DNA from: Ostreococcus mediterraneus
Taxonomy: Eukaryota; Chlorophyta; Mamiellophyceae; Mamiellales; Bathycoccaceae
Assembly: GCA_012295225.1 (NCBI GenBank)
Contig: WMKK01000004.1
Location: 319,377-383,376, forward strand
DNA length: 64,000 bases
Direction: 5' to 3'
The notes under the pieces are model-generated. The model searched no databases. It saw nothing but the letters and a program-made list of their open reading frames with translations, and was not told the origin of the DNA. This document shows positions 21,872 through 32,143 of this stretch, one piece after another. Numbering within the stretch: position 1 is the first letter of the stretch; the number at the start of each line of letters is the position of its first letter. The position numbers and the translations under genes were made by a program.

Positions 21872-22434
21872 ATGGTCGCGAACGCCGTTAACATCAACGC
21901 CAGGCCCGCGTTAAAGATCAAAGCAACGCGTGCGTCTGGAGCGAAACCTACTTCTGTGCACGCTCAACGTAGCAAAAAGGTCGCGCTCCCAACGACAATC
22001 GCGATTGGTAAGTCCGTATGAGCAATAAAAATTTACAAGCTGCATTCCATCTTCACGTCTGAGATGGAACTTGCAAAGCGCTTTCCGCCTCACGAGATAA
22101 CTTCTGTACGGATCATCGAGAAGCCAAACTGATCTGTATTTTATAGGCTGCGCGACCATCGCTACCGAAGCTCACGCACAAGAGGCAATCCGTTCTATGG
22201 AAGTGCAGGTATCTCTTTCGAATCCATCTCATTTGTACGATTTCATTTTCATTTTCTTCCAAGGTTGTTCAACTTGCTGACGTTCCTACTCCGCTTCTTT
22301 ATTTTGGCTTCTTGACCACTTCCCTCACCTTCGCGGTTGGAACGGTACGATTTATATCATTTTTGTTGATCGAGTGCGCCTAACTTTGAATGTCTCCTCA
22401 GTATCTGGCGTTGACGAAAATTAAGTTGATTTAA
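21872..22434 (+). CDS. petL: Nuclear-encoded cytochrome b6f subunit PetL with plastid/thylakoid presequence, four exons
   Basis: PetL is a one-helix subunit of the thylakoid cytochrome b6f complex, normally encoded in plastid DNA. Exons 21872-22007, 22147-22208, 22264-22344 and 22402-22434 join in phase to 103 residues. The C-terminal 30 residues read PLLYFGFLTTSLTFAVGTYL followed by ALTKIKLI; plastid PetL proteins show the same YFGFL...LT...L-x-KI-(R/K)-LI pattern. The first 36 residues are basic and hydroxylated without acids (stroma-targeting type). Then comes KKVALPTTIAIGCATIATEA ending AHA-Q, a hydrophobic stretch with an AxA cleavage site: a second, thylakoid-transfer signal. So the presequence looks bipartite. 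No ER signal precedes it, arguing for a primary plastid. Introns are 139, 55 and 57 bp. Alternative small photosystem subunits (PetM, PetN, PsbX) fit the C terminus less well. Confidence 0.75.
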
Positions 22435-22737
22435 AGTCAAGTCAAAGCGCAGGATCTCTGATAGAAAACTGTTTACTTACTCAGTTGTAATACTAAGTAA
22501 CGTTTGTTTTCCCTCGCAACACTAATTTCAAGTTTAAGCTTAAATGCATGCTCTTCACTCACTCTTTAAGCTGCATTTCGTTTATTTGTATCTCAAGATG
22601 TGATCGGAAAGTGAAGAAAGCGTCTGAATTCGTGTTAATACAACGACTGCGCTATCGTAGGCTGCGCATGATAGATGCGCATAGATGCGCACGTTTGTCG
22701 CTCATGCTTGACCAATGCATGTTATCTGCATGGTGCA
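22435..22737. other. Convergent gap between petL and clpP
   Basis: 303 bp holding the two 3' ends. I see no further gene; a short direct repeat (GATAGATGCGCATAGATGCGC) lies near 22670. Confidence 0.3.
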
Positions 22738-24036
22738 TTAAAATTCGCTTGCAAACATGGGAATCCCTGAGCTATTGACCGCCAAATGTGTCGGGTGTTC
22801 GATAACTGCATCAATAAGACCATACTCAACGGCCTCTTGCGCTGACATGAAAAAATCTCGATCTGTATCTTCCATGACCTGCGACTTTCGATGAACTCGT
22901 ACTTGGTAATTTGCTCGAAATTTGACGAACCTGCTGTAACGGTTTCTTGGTAAATTCTGCAAGATAGCCATTCAACGTAGACTTGTGGTGCTGTGCGATA
23001 TTCTTTATCGATTCTTTCATGAGTGAATCACATGCACAGACTTACCATGATTTCATTGGCTTGAATTTCGATATCAGCAGCTTGCCCTTGCGCGCCGCCA
23101 AGTGGCTGGTGAATCATTATTCGACTATTTGGCAAGCTATAGCGTTTCCCCTAGAAAGAAAAAACAATGGGTGAGTTCTGCGCAAAAGTTCTTTTTTATG
23201 ATGATCACACCTGTTCTCCAGAAGCCAGAAGAAACGCCCCTGTATTCAACATTGAGTTTGGAATGTCTAATTGTTTTCAAGACAATTACCCATTGAAGCA
23301 GCTAAGCCGACGCACACAGTCGATACAGATGGCCGAATGTGACGCATGGTATCAAAGACCGCCATACCGGCCGTTACCGAACCGCCGGGCGAGTTAACGT
23401 AGAGAGTGATATCCTTGATGGAATGAGACTCACAGTAGAATGAACTTTTGTTGAGGAGTTTTACCTGTTCTGGGTCATTAGCGTCTAACCACAAGAGCTG
23501 TGCCACTATCAAGTTGCAACTATCATCGTCAACAGCGCCACCGAGACGAATGATGCGCTAGGAGAGATCATTCTCATTGTTTAAAGTTTTTTGTCATGGC
23601 ATAGCGACGTACCTGACTCATGAGTTGGCTCGCAACGCTTTGAAAGCGTTCAACAACTATTGGCGAGGGGCCTTTACCTTGTTGGGCAACTGGGGAGGTA
23701 CTGTAGCAGATCTTCAGTGGGATTGAGAAATTCAGCAGCAGACAAGCACTTACAATGAATGATTCAGCGTCGTAGCAATGTCTCGTTTGACAGCGCTTGA
23801 CATAACTTTTCTCATACCAAATCTGCGAAAGGAACAGGGTTTCAGTATCGGCGACTGTTGGGGTTTAAACAGCGGATGCGGAGTAGCGGGTCGTGCGCGA
23901 GATAAGCAACAAAATAAATGAATCCCAATCTGTAACCGCGAACTACTTACCGGGGATGGCATCTCACGTGTCGCGCAGTAGGTCTTTGAATACAGCAAAA
24001 GTCTTGTGCACGCCCACACATCTGAATGAGGCTCAT
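22738..24036 (-). CDS. CLPP: Organellar ClpP protease subunit, nine exons
   Basis: ClpP is the serine-protease ring of the Clp machine. Nine exons (24036-23951, 23822-23754, 23700-23613, 23557-23465, 23413-23290, 23239-23211, 23150-23046, 22981-22931, 22878-22738) join in phase to 261 residues. About 70 N-terminal residues ([20 protein letters not shown] and on) are a presequence. The catalytic triad is complete: Ser in [14 protein letters not shown], His in [13 protein letters not shown] and Asp in [36 protein letters not shown] and [20 protein letters not shown] complete the fold. The intron after DPEQ is exactly 51 bp and free of stops in frame. Plastid or mitochondrial location cannot be decided; the GE-Q insertion style is equally compatible with both. 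Confidence 0.92.
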
Positions 24037-24507
24037 CGTGACTGAGAGCACGCGAGTGTACGTCAGGAGATAAAGCGGACTTTTATGATGAAGGAATTAT
24101 TCCGCGCACGAACTCTCGAAGAGCGTACGCGCTTCGAGGCCGGGTCAGACGTGATGCGCCCTACACGCCCGCAGACTCTACTCTTGACACCAGAAGGGCG
24201 TATTTTTGTCAACTGATGCGATTCTAATGTTGTTATGGTATTCAATTCACACTAAGTACAACACTATTTATAAATGAAGATAATTTCTAGAAACAATGCA
24301 CGTATCGGCCCTTTGGTATTGGTATCTCGACTATATCATATTGTAATGTTCTGGTATTTTCACTCGGGGATAAAATCGAAATTAGGGTAAAAAAGAAAAT
24401 TGCGGCGGAGCGTGATCGCAAAGACAGCTCGGGTAGCGTGGTCGCGCTACGCAGTTCACGACGCGTGTTATACGCAACCTTCGCACCTGATAAAAGCTCC
24501 TCACGCC
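24037..24507. promoter_or_regulatory. Divergent intergenic region, clpP and RPL19
   Basis: 471 bp between divergent start codons with no further gene visible. The half next to clpP is GC-rich, the middle AT-rich (24240-24390). Confidence 0.35.
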
Positions 24508-25247
24508 ATGGTTTCTCTCAAGTTACAAAAGAGGCTCGCGGCCTCAGTATTGAACTGCGGTGCGCGCAAGATTTGGATGGACCCTAACGAGGTACGTGGT
24601 TTTGCACGCACGCGCCAAGGCTTCCGTTGAAGCTGCCAGCACGCAACGTTTCCTCGAATTTGAAGAAAATAATATTCTCCTCGTTTCTGACATTTTCCAT
24701 ACAGATAAGCGAAATTTCTTCCGCCAACTCGCGTCAAAACATCCGTAAGTTGATAAAAGATGGGTTCGTGATCCGAAAACCCACGAAGGTGAGATCAAAT
24801 GCAGTCTCCGCTTTTTTTTCTGACTTCTTGCGTAACTAGATCCATTCCCGCGCAAGAACTTGCCGAGAACAAGCTGCTAAACGTCTCGGTCGACACACCG
24901 GTTACGGTAAACGGCGCGGTACCAGGGAGGCCAGACTGCCAACAAAAATCCTTTGGTTGAGAAGGCACCGAGTTCTTCGACGATTACTGAAGAAGTATAG
25001 AGAAGCAAAGAAGATCGACAAGCACATGTATCATTCTATGTACCTCAAGTGCAAGGGTAACGTGTTCAAGAACAAACGAGTTCTGATGGAGGCCATCCAC
25101 AAGGCGAAGGCCGAGAAGGCACGCGAAAAGTCGCTGGCTGATCAATTTGAAGCCCGAAGATCAAAGAATAAGTCGACTAGATTACGTAAAATCTCACGTA
25201 GAGAAGAGCGCATAGCGGCGGGCATATCAGGGCTTGCAGCAAAGTAG
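24508..25247 (+). CDS. RPL19: 60S ribosomal protein L19 (eL19), three exons
   Basis: eL19 forms inter-subunit bridges on the large ribosomal subunit. Exons 24508-24591, 24705-24788 and 24840-25247 join in phase 0 to 191 residues. The protein reads [27 protein letters not shown], then [60 protein letters not shown] and the long basic C-terminal helix. Order and length match the family (about 196). Introns are 113 and 51 bp. Several ORFs on the opposite strand are shadows. The gene is 127 bp from the end of BOP1, convergent. Confidence 0.96.
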
Positions 25248-25374
25248 GACTTAACACGAGAACTTTTGGTGATTTTTAATGAAAAGCCTGTTCAACTTTT
25301 TTATGTTCTCGGAGTCGTGAGCTCGTCGTTTACACTTAGACGAATATATCGATTCAAATTACAACTTTTCCTTT

Positions 25375-27180
25375 TTAACCGATCCTTTCTTCGACAAACA
25401 ATGTAATCCTTGATCCCCATGCGGAAAATATCCACGGCTGCGTTTCATGAAATACACAGTCCGACGCACTGACAGTTCCCCCCACTGATTTCTCAGTGAG
25501 AACTTTCAGAGGCACTATAGTAGGTGTTCGCAATGTATCATTTGCCAATCGCCAGTGAAATATATGTGTTGATCCGGTGGACAAAGTGGCATGAAAGAGC
25601 GGCAGTCTTTTATGAAAACTTGAGGCTACAACGGTTCCACTTGGCAACTGGATAACTTTGCTTGGAATTGATGATACTTCCACATCGAACATGAAAAGTT
25701 TTGAGTCGTTTGTACCAACCATGATAGACCCATCGTACTCATTCACTGACAAACATGATATTGAACTATTCCCAGGTTTGATTTTGTGTAATAAGTGCTG
25801 TTGACGAATATCGAAAATCCGTATGTGATATTGAGTAATAGTGATTAGCTTTGTTTCAAAAGGATGAAATAAAGCGTTGGATACTACATTCTTGTCACCA
25901 CCGAATAAGACCTGCGTTGTGCGCGTGGCTAGTCTATGAACAAATAGCTTTCCCGTGTGTTTTGCTACAGTCAGAAAGTAGTCCCCTTTGGAGTGCCAAC
26001 TGAGTTTGCTCACGTGACAAGTGTGTCGGATGACAAGGGATCCAAAGTCACCCTCACTCCATGCTTCGTCATGTGTTTCGCGATTCTGATAATGGTGTAA
26101 TACTGGTTTTAATGTGATTATGTGTACATTTTCTCCACTGCTCACTGCAACTTGTTGTAACGGACCTGGGCGCCAGGCTACACATGCAATAGGTTCTGTG
26201 AAACTTAGTGTACGTAAACAACGACTGGATAAAATGTCCCATACTTTTAGACGACCGCCGCTACTTCCGGATGCGAGTAGCGTGCCCGTAGTATCTACTG
26301 ATATGGAGCAAATTTCATCTTTAGAGTCAATATATCTTGTAGACGACAGTGTCGGGAACGGTTTTAAGTCCGCAGGGTTAGGAATACGTGGTAGAAGGGA
26401 ATCAGGTTCCATTTGTAGGGTTTGTTTTTCTACTCTTGGACAGAGATAGAGATCTAAACACCGATTGAAACATTCCTTTATGAAGTTCGGATTTGCAGCA
26501 AGAGTGCGTAAAGATTTACGGCCATTTGAAACTAAATTTGAGCCGTCGAGGACATACTCGCTTGGTGCATTGTACGACTCGGCGTTCCCAGCCAATGCAG
26601 AGCGTGGTGCCCGACCAAAAGTCCTTCGGCACTTAAGACTCTCATTACTTTCGGGCGTCCCCCATATATCCAAGGTCAGTTCATTCGTATGAGGACTTGA
26701 TACTGATTGTTTGGGACTAGAAAACGACTTCCGCAGTCTGCGAACAAGCGCCAACACTTTTCGTGCCTCAAATCTTGAAGGGAGAAATCTTCTTTTGGGT
26801 TCCGCCGCTTGATTTTGATTCTGTGAGAAGCTCGATCTCTGTGTCGAAAACTCCACATAACCAGAACTTGGTAAAACGCCACTTTCTAACTTCTGTAATA
26901 GTGCAATCTGAGAAGATGACAAACGCAGTTGTTGCCCACTAGTATCATAGAATAGTTGGCGCCAAGAGCTTCTATCATCTATATTGCGTAAGAGAGAATC
27001 TAGGCCATCTATTGCATCACTCCCACGTAGTTTTACCCCAGAACGCCCATAGCCTATGTGCTGTTCGTTGCGATACCACGCTCGAGGTACGTCTCCTATC
27101 GTATTTAGTAGCTCGTCACCGTCCGCTTGGTTATCAGACCCATTCGTAGTATGCGAACTGTAATCGTAAACGTGCCGCAT
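25375..27180 (-). CDS. BOP1: Ribosome biogenesis protein BOP1/Erb1 (PeBoW complex)
   Basis: BOP1 works with PES1 and WDR12 in 27S pre-rRNA processing and 60S assembly. One exon of about 601 residues. The BOP1NT domain is seen in WYRNEQHIGYGRSGVKL, LRNIDDRSSWRQLFYDTSGQ and EPKRRFLPSRFEARKVLALV. The WD40 half starts near residue 300 (EICSISVDTTGTLLASGSSG) and continues with RTLSFTEPIACVAWRPGPLQ, CHVSKLSWHSKGDYFLTVAK and the C-terminal FHETQPWIFSAWGS, the BOP1/Erb1 repeat order. The acidic N-terminal arm of yeast and animal proteins (about 100-200 residues) is nearly absent. I take the ATG at 27180 (MRHVYDYSSH); an upstream GTG at 27213 is less likely. The two strands' ORFs over it are shadows. 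Confidence 0.88.
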   Translation of the reverse strand: MRHVYDYSSHTTNGSDNQADGDELLNTIGDVPRAWYRNEQHIGYGRSGVKLRGSDAIDGLDSLLRNIDDRSSWRQLFYDTSGQQLRLSSSQIALLQKLESGVLPSSGYVEFSTQRSSFSQNQNQAAEPKRRFLPSRFEARKVLALVRRLRKSFSSPKQSVSSPHTNELTLDIWGTPESNESLKCRRTFGRAPRSALAGNAESYNAPSEYVLDGSNLVSNGRKSLRTLAANPNFIKECFNRCLDLYLCPRVEKQTLQMEPDSLLPRIPNPADLKPFPTLSSTRYIDSKDEICSISVDTTGTLLASGSSGGRLKVWDILSSRCLRTLSFTEPIACVAWRPGPLQQVAVSSGENVHIITLKPVLHHYQNRETHDEAWSEGDFGSLVIRHTCHVSKLSWHSKGDYFLTVAKHTGKLFVHRLATRTTQVLFGGDKNVVSNALFHPFETKLITITQYHIRIFDIRQQHLLHKIKPGNSSISCLSVNEYDGSIMVGTNDSKLFMFDVEVSSIPSKVIQLPSGTVVASSFHKRLPLFHATLSTGSTHIFHWRLANDTLRTPTIVPLKVLTEKSVGGTVSASDCVFHETQPWIFSAWGSRITLFVEERIG

Positions 27181-27213
27181 ATGAACTTGGATGGTCCTAT
27201 GTGGAAGCAGCAC

Positions 27214-27418
27214 GGTGATGTGTTGGCTTTGCCGCGCTTCTTAGGTTTTCAAGTTTTGGAAGACAAACTGGTGGGTCGCGCCGCCGCGAAACAGTTGCAA
27301 CGCCCGAGTGCGAATTTTGCTCCAGAAACTACCATAATATATTGATTAAAATATTGATTAACACTGGTCCTGGGGGCCAGGATGTGAATAAACGAATTTG
27401 TTTATTTTCGACCTGTTG
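27214..27418. other. Upstream of BOP1, no gene
   Basis: About 200 bp between the BOP1 start and the inverted-repeat element; likely the BOP1 promoter. Nothing else seen. Confidence 0.3.
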
Positions 27419-28264
27419 TATAGGTTAAAATTACTAAAACAGTTCTTGCAGTTCTTAACATTACTTAATATGGCGTTTTCATTTTTGCGTATTTTTTATT
27501 GCAATTTTCTTCATGAGATGCGTCTCGTCGAGAGCGTTCGATTGCCGTCTTTTTCGTCGAAAACGGACCCCGATTTTGCGAGTTATGCCCGAAAATGTCA
27601 CGACGGTTGGTTGAAATGAAATGCATCGATTAAGGTTAAGCGCCTTTGACGCCAGTCGACAGCGCGCACACGGCTCGGTCATGGTTTAGGATTGCATGGA
27701 TCGATGAAGAGTTTTGTTAGGTCGNNNNNNNNNNNNNNNNNNNNNNNNNNNNNNNNNNNNNNNNNNNNNNNNNNNNNNNNNNNNNNNNNNNNNNNNNNNN
27801 NNNNNNNNNNNNNNNNNNNNNNNNNNNNNNNNNNNNNNNNNNNNNNNNNNNNNNNNNNNNNNNNNNNNNNNNNNNNNNNNNNNNNNNNNNNNNNNNNNNN
27901 NNNNNNNNNNNNNNNNNNNNNNNNNNNNNNNNNNNNNNNNNNNNNNNNNNNNNNNNNNNNNNNNNNNNNNNNNNNNNNNNNNNNNNNNNNNNNNNNNNNN
28001 NNNNNNNNNNNNNNNNNNNNNNNNNNNNNNNNNNNNNNNNNNNNNNNNNNNNNNNNNNNNNNNNNNNNNNNNNNNNNNNNNNNNNNNNNNNNNNNNNNNN
28101 NNNNNNNNNNNNNNNNNNNNNNNNNNNNNNNNNNNNNNNNNNNNNNNNNNNNNNNNNNNNNNNNNNNNNNNNNNNNNNNNNNNNNNNNNNNNNNNNNNNN
28201 NNNNNNNNNNNNNNNNNNNNNNNNNNNNNNNNNNNNNNNNNNNNNNNNNNNNNNNNNNNNNNNN

Positions 28265-28338
<74 letters not shown>

Positions 28339-28639
28339 ATACGAGATGAAATGTCATAGTATTAGTATTGTTATCATCATTGTATTCTTTGTATTCGCGC
28401 ACGCGCCGACGAGTAATCTCTTGTAAGGTTAAGAACTGTTTTTCCAGTCATTTCTGGATGCGCAAATAGACGCCGACGACGCCGACGACAAAATCACGCG
28501 AAATTTTTATAGCCCATGCAAACACAAACTTTATACGCGTGTGCAAAATTTCAAGTCGTTTGGAGTTCATTTACGTGGCCGATTGCGGCGTTAAATGCGC
28601 TTAACCTTAATCGACCTGTTTTAGTAATTTTAACCTATA
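27419..28639. mobile_element. Inverted-repeat element containing a 540-base assembly gap
   Basis: Ends at 27419-27442 and 28616-28639 are exact 24-bp complements, beginning TATAGGTTAAAATTACTAAA. A second, inner inverted pair (CGATTAAGGTTAAGCGC at about 27627 and its complement near 28597-28613) is nested inside, so two elements or a compound end structure are possible. The interior is N from 27725 to 28264, so coding capacity is unknown. The terminal TA on both sides would fit a Tc1/mariner-type unit, but TA is also part of the repeat. Confidence 0.5.
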
Positions 28640-28827
28640 GTCACATTTTTTTGAAAATATTAGTCGCCAACTACCGGTAAATTGTTAAAACAACCTCACG
28701 AATCAAAAACCGACTTTCACTGTTGGAGCACAATCTGAGTCCACGACTGAGTTTAGAGTTGTGTGACGCCGCAATTATGAAACAGTAGTTGCAGGCCGTG
28801 GACTGATTAGACTTTCACTTTTGTGAT

Positions 28828-29335
28828 ATGTGCGCCAAAAATACCGCACAGTCGTTGAAATGGATAACTAGGCTTCAAACTGACAGCAAGCGAACTGCTC
28901 AGACACGCCAATCTTTGCACCGTAATGCTAAAATGTATATGAAACATGTTCTGCCGCGCGCAACGTTTTCGCAAAACAATGTTTCAAAGCATTTCGTTGT
29001 ATGTCACGCGTCGTCTGAATCGCTTGCGGCGCAGACACTAGTTGAGATCAAGGTTGCTTGTCTTGCAAGGTTCTTTCTTGATATTTTGTCTAAAATTACC
29101 GCAGGCGCCGCTGTACCAGGTGGGATCTAACATAATACGCGAGGATTACGATCCATTTGTCATACTGCTATGCGTGAATTCGATTGCGATATGTAAGTTC
29201 TGCTCTAATTTACGTCTGTACCATTTTTGACGTGCGTCTTCAAGCTATTCTAGTACTTACTTTGCAGCTGAGAAAGAAATAAGAAAATTAGATGTTGATT
29301 GTTTGGAACGAATATTGGTAGTATACGCGTTATAG
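28828..29335 (+). CDS. Unknown small protein with transit-peptide-like N terminus, three exons
   Basis: I do not recognise this gene. Exons 28828-29052, 29105-29192 and 29268-29335 join in phase to 126 residues. Residues 1-60 are rich in Lys/Arg/Ser/Thr with few acids and end FVVCHASSESL, like a plastid transit peptide. The rest reads TLVEIKAPLYQVGSNIIRED, then YDPFVILLCVNSIAISEKEI and RKLDVDCLERILVVYAL, a compact mixed alpha/beta protein of about 65 residues after processing. Introns are 52 and 75 bp with GT-AG ends. It is convergent with IMPDH, 36 bp apart. Support is splice phase consistency plus the presequence pattern; plastid location is inferred. Confidence 0.5.
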
Positions 29336-29371
29336 ATGACCTAAAACTCATTAACTTATGTGCATATTAAA

Positions 29372-31090
29372 TTACCATGCGACTTTTGTGTAGCTGTGCA
29401 TATCGTGAATGCCACCTTCTCGTTGTGCTGCTCCAGTTCTCACTTCCATAGTAAGCTCACCAGTTGCGAGCAACTCGTGCACCTTCGATAAACTGTTTGC
29501 ACCGAGATCTTGAAAACCCTGCTTAACACCATGTGCAAGGTAGGGGATCATGGTTTTCACCGAGCCTTTATCTCGCACTGTACCAGAAACGCCCTGAGCA
29601 ACCTTGAGATGACCGGACTCACTCAAGTAACGCGAATCGCTTCCTTTCTTCATCGCATCTAAGCTTCCCATACCTCGATACTTTTTCACACGCACGCCAT
29701 CTTGAAAAAAGTACTGTCCTGGCGCTTCTGTGCTTCCAGAAAACATAGAGCCACACATTGCAACACTCGCGCCAAGAGAGAGTGCTTTTACAATATGACC
29801 GCTGTTCTGTATACCTCCATCTGCAAGTATTGGTACACCGAAGTCTTTCGCTATTTGTCCAACCTTATAAACAGCAGTTGCCTGACCACGACCAACGGCA
29901 CAGACCTCTTGAGTTGTGCAAATACTCCCAGACCCCATCCCAACTCGAAGGCCGTCTGCTCCCGCTTCAAGAAGACGTCTCGCTTGGTTCTGAGTGACAA
30001 CATTACCAGCAATCACATCAACTTTAGGCAAATTATGCTTTAAAAACTTGATCATTTCTAACTGATATATAGAATCACCTTGCGACGAGTCAAGAATCAA
30101 TGCATCGACACCTACCAAAGCAAGAGCCTCGGCACGCAAACGGTCAGCATCCCGCGTGCCAATGGCTGCGCCGCAAAGAATGCGTCCCTCTGTGTCCAAG
30201 GACGGTAATCCAGAAGGAGGTCTATTCAATTGATCTTTATAACTTGCACGAGTGAGTAACGCGACCAAGTTTCCTTGTTGATCGACTATCGGAAGTTTAC
30301 CATGCTTACTTTCCAAAAGAAGCCTTTCGTTCTCCTGCAAAGACTTGGTAGATGAACCTAAGACCAAGTCACTCACTGGCGTCATGATATCAGCAAGTGG
30401 TGTTGAGCGATCACGTACGAGTTCTGCATCCCGCGTGGTTACGAGTCCAAGCAAAGTTGAACCACACAAACCATCTTCAGACACGCACGCAGATGAAAAA
30501 CCCCTGTTAGTTCTCAAAGCGTCCAGCTCGGAAATGCTCGAATCGGCGCGTAGAACAGCAGGTTGGGCAATATAGCCAGGTGTGTGGGCTTTCACTCTTC
30601 GCGCGTTCTGGACTTGCTCATCCAGCTTTAGGAAGTTTACATTTAGTATCTGACACTGAAAAAATATCTGTCAACTCACCGTCATGTTGTAGTGAAGAAA
30701 GCCCATCCCTCCAACTTCAGCCATCGCAATGGCCATTTCACACTCAGTCACTGCGCATGATGGTTATTATTAGGAACGACTGAAAGAATACGAGCATCAT
30801 ACCGGTGTCCATCGGAGAGCTCACGAGAGGCATGCGAAGTTGAATATTTCTACTCACACGCGTAGACAGATCAACCTAGTTCTATACGTTAGAGGCCATC
30901 GAGCAACTGAGGGATATCTACACACCTGATCAGCGGAGAAGTCGATGAATCCAGGATGGAAGATCACGTCATCGTACGTATAGCAGAAACCTACAAAAAC
31001 GACTAAGAGGAACACACTTGAAAGTTGCTCCCGCGAAATCATACCTTGGTTGAAGAGGGTGGCGCCAGCAAAACCGTCGGAGGATGCCAT
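29372..31090 (-). CDS. IMPDH: Inosine-5'-monophosphate dehydrogenase, five exons
   Basis: IMPDH converts IMP to XMP with NAD, the committed step of GTP synthesis. Exons 31090-31045, 30990-30926, 30875-30803, 30750-30680 and 30625-29372 join in phase to 502 residues. The N-terminal exons give YTYDDVIFHPGFIDFSADQV, DLSTRV, then MPLVSSPMDTVTE, the substrate loop region. The big exon holds the two CBS domains (about residues 105-215) and the barrel: DSSQGDSIYQLEMIKFLK, the phosphate loop ADGLRVGMGSGSICTTQEVC with the catalytic Cys after SIC, then the YRGMGSLDAM flap. Introns are 50-54 bp. A MULE-like element sits 120 bp upstream of the start codon, in the likely promoter or 5' UTR. Confidence 0.95.
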
Positions 31091-31209
31091 GAATCGATTA
31101 ATCAAATGTAAGCCGAACAATATCAGGTTGAGTGAACGAGTGAACTCCAGCTGCAGGTGCGAACGCGGGGTCTCCGAAGTGAAGTCGCCGCGCCTCTTGT
31201 CCGGAGTGC

Positions 31210-31746
31210 GGAAAAATTTATATATCGCCGCTTCAGAGGAGTCCCCCCGAGCTCGACGAGTCATGAACGGTCAAATATCACAATACATTGTGTCTTTTAA
31301 CACTATCAGATCATTACACCCCACCTGCTACCGGGTGTTTTCACCTTGCGAAAATTCGTGAAAAACAGTTTGACTAAACCCTATATAGGGTTTGGAATAC
31401 ATCAGTTCAGTGTGACAGTGAAAGGGCAACTGCGATACAAATGATACAGCGGGCGCACGTGTGAGTGTGTTGACGATGCGTAACTGCTTAATTTATGTAA
31501 CGCGGAGTATATGTCACTGTTTGCGAGCGGCTGGTCGTCTAAAGTTTGCGTCGCGTCGCTCGATTTCACTCGTATTTGCCACGTATCAAGTTTTTCACGA
31601 ATTTTCGCAAGGTGAAAACACCCGGTAGCAGGTGGGGTGTAATGATCTGATAGTGTTAAAAGACACAATGTATTGTGATATCTGACCGTTCATGACTCGT
31701 CGAGCTCGGGGGGACTCCTCTGAAGCGGCGATATATAAATTTTTCC
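31210..31746. mobile_element. MULE-like foldback element with 9-bp target duplication
   Basis: A 537-bp unit flanked by the 9-bp direct repeat CCGGAGTGC (31201-31209 and 31747-31755). Its inverted arms are about 155 bp and nearly identical, beginning GGAAAAATTTATATATCGCC and ending at GTGAAAAAC. Long arms with 9-bp duplications are typical of Mutator-like elements. The short unique centre (about 31365-31590) has no coding potential. The arm ends share the GTGAAAAAC stretch with the element near 35.8-36.5 kb. Confidence 0.75.
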
Positions 31747-31755
31747 CCGGAGTGC

Positions 31756-32143
31756 GACTTAAATATATACACAAAATCGCGTAATATCGCGTAATTCCGT
31801 TAAATATTTGAAAATCCGTAGAGATGGACTAAACGTTTACGAATGATCACATGTACGAATACGTACAAAATGCGTGAAAACATCTAGCAACAAGGTGTAT
31901 GTGAATTTTTACTTGTTTTGTGGTACCGCAAGTAAAAACATCTCGAAAATAGCTATTATTGCCAACGTCCAACTTCGTCTTTAATTGCTTTTTTTTTCGT
32001 TTTTTTTGTTTCACAGAGTGTTTCCTCACTCCTTGAAACAGATCTGTGAAACAACGGTGTCCTTATAAAGTCCTATAAAGAAGCGTGCGCGCGAAACCAG
32101 ATGTGTGCGCGAAACCGTGAGGCTTTAATTAAGACTGATTAAA
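31756..32143. other. Intergenic, AT-rich
   Basis: 388 bp upstream of the dioxygenase gene. The first 70 bp resemble the loop of the 19.4-kb hairpin repeat (GCGTAATATCGCGTAATT and nearby). T-runs near 31990. No gene seen. Confidence 0.35.

Noticed and set aside
22147-22434. PetM, PetN or PsbX as the identity of the one-helix thylakoid protein
   Set aside because: Their helices lack the YFGFL start and K-I-K-L-I end seen here, which fit PetL.
27686-28349. Open frames through the run of N
   Set aside because: They arise only because N codons are not stops; there is no sequence to translate.
30851-30858. A GTGAGTAG-like donor in IMPDH exon 3 (minus strand)
   Set aside because: The frame reads through it as STRVSRNIQLRMP, as in IMPDH homologues, so it is coding and not an intron start.
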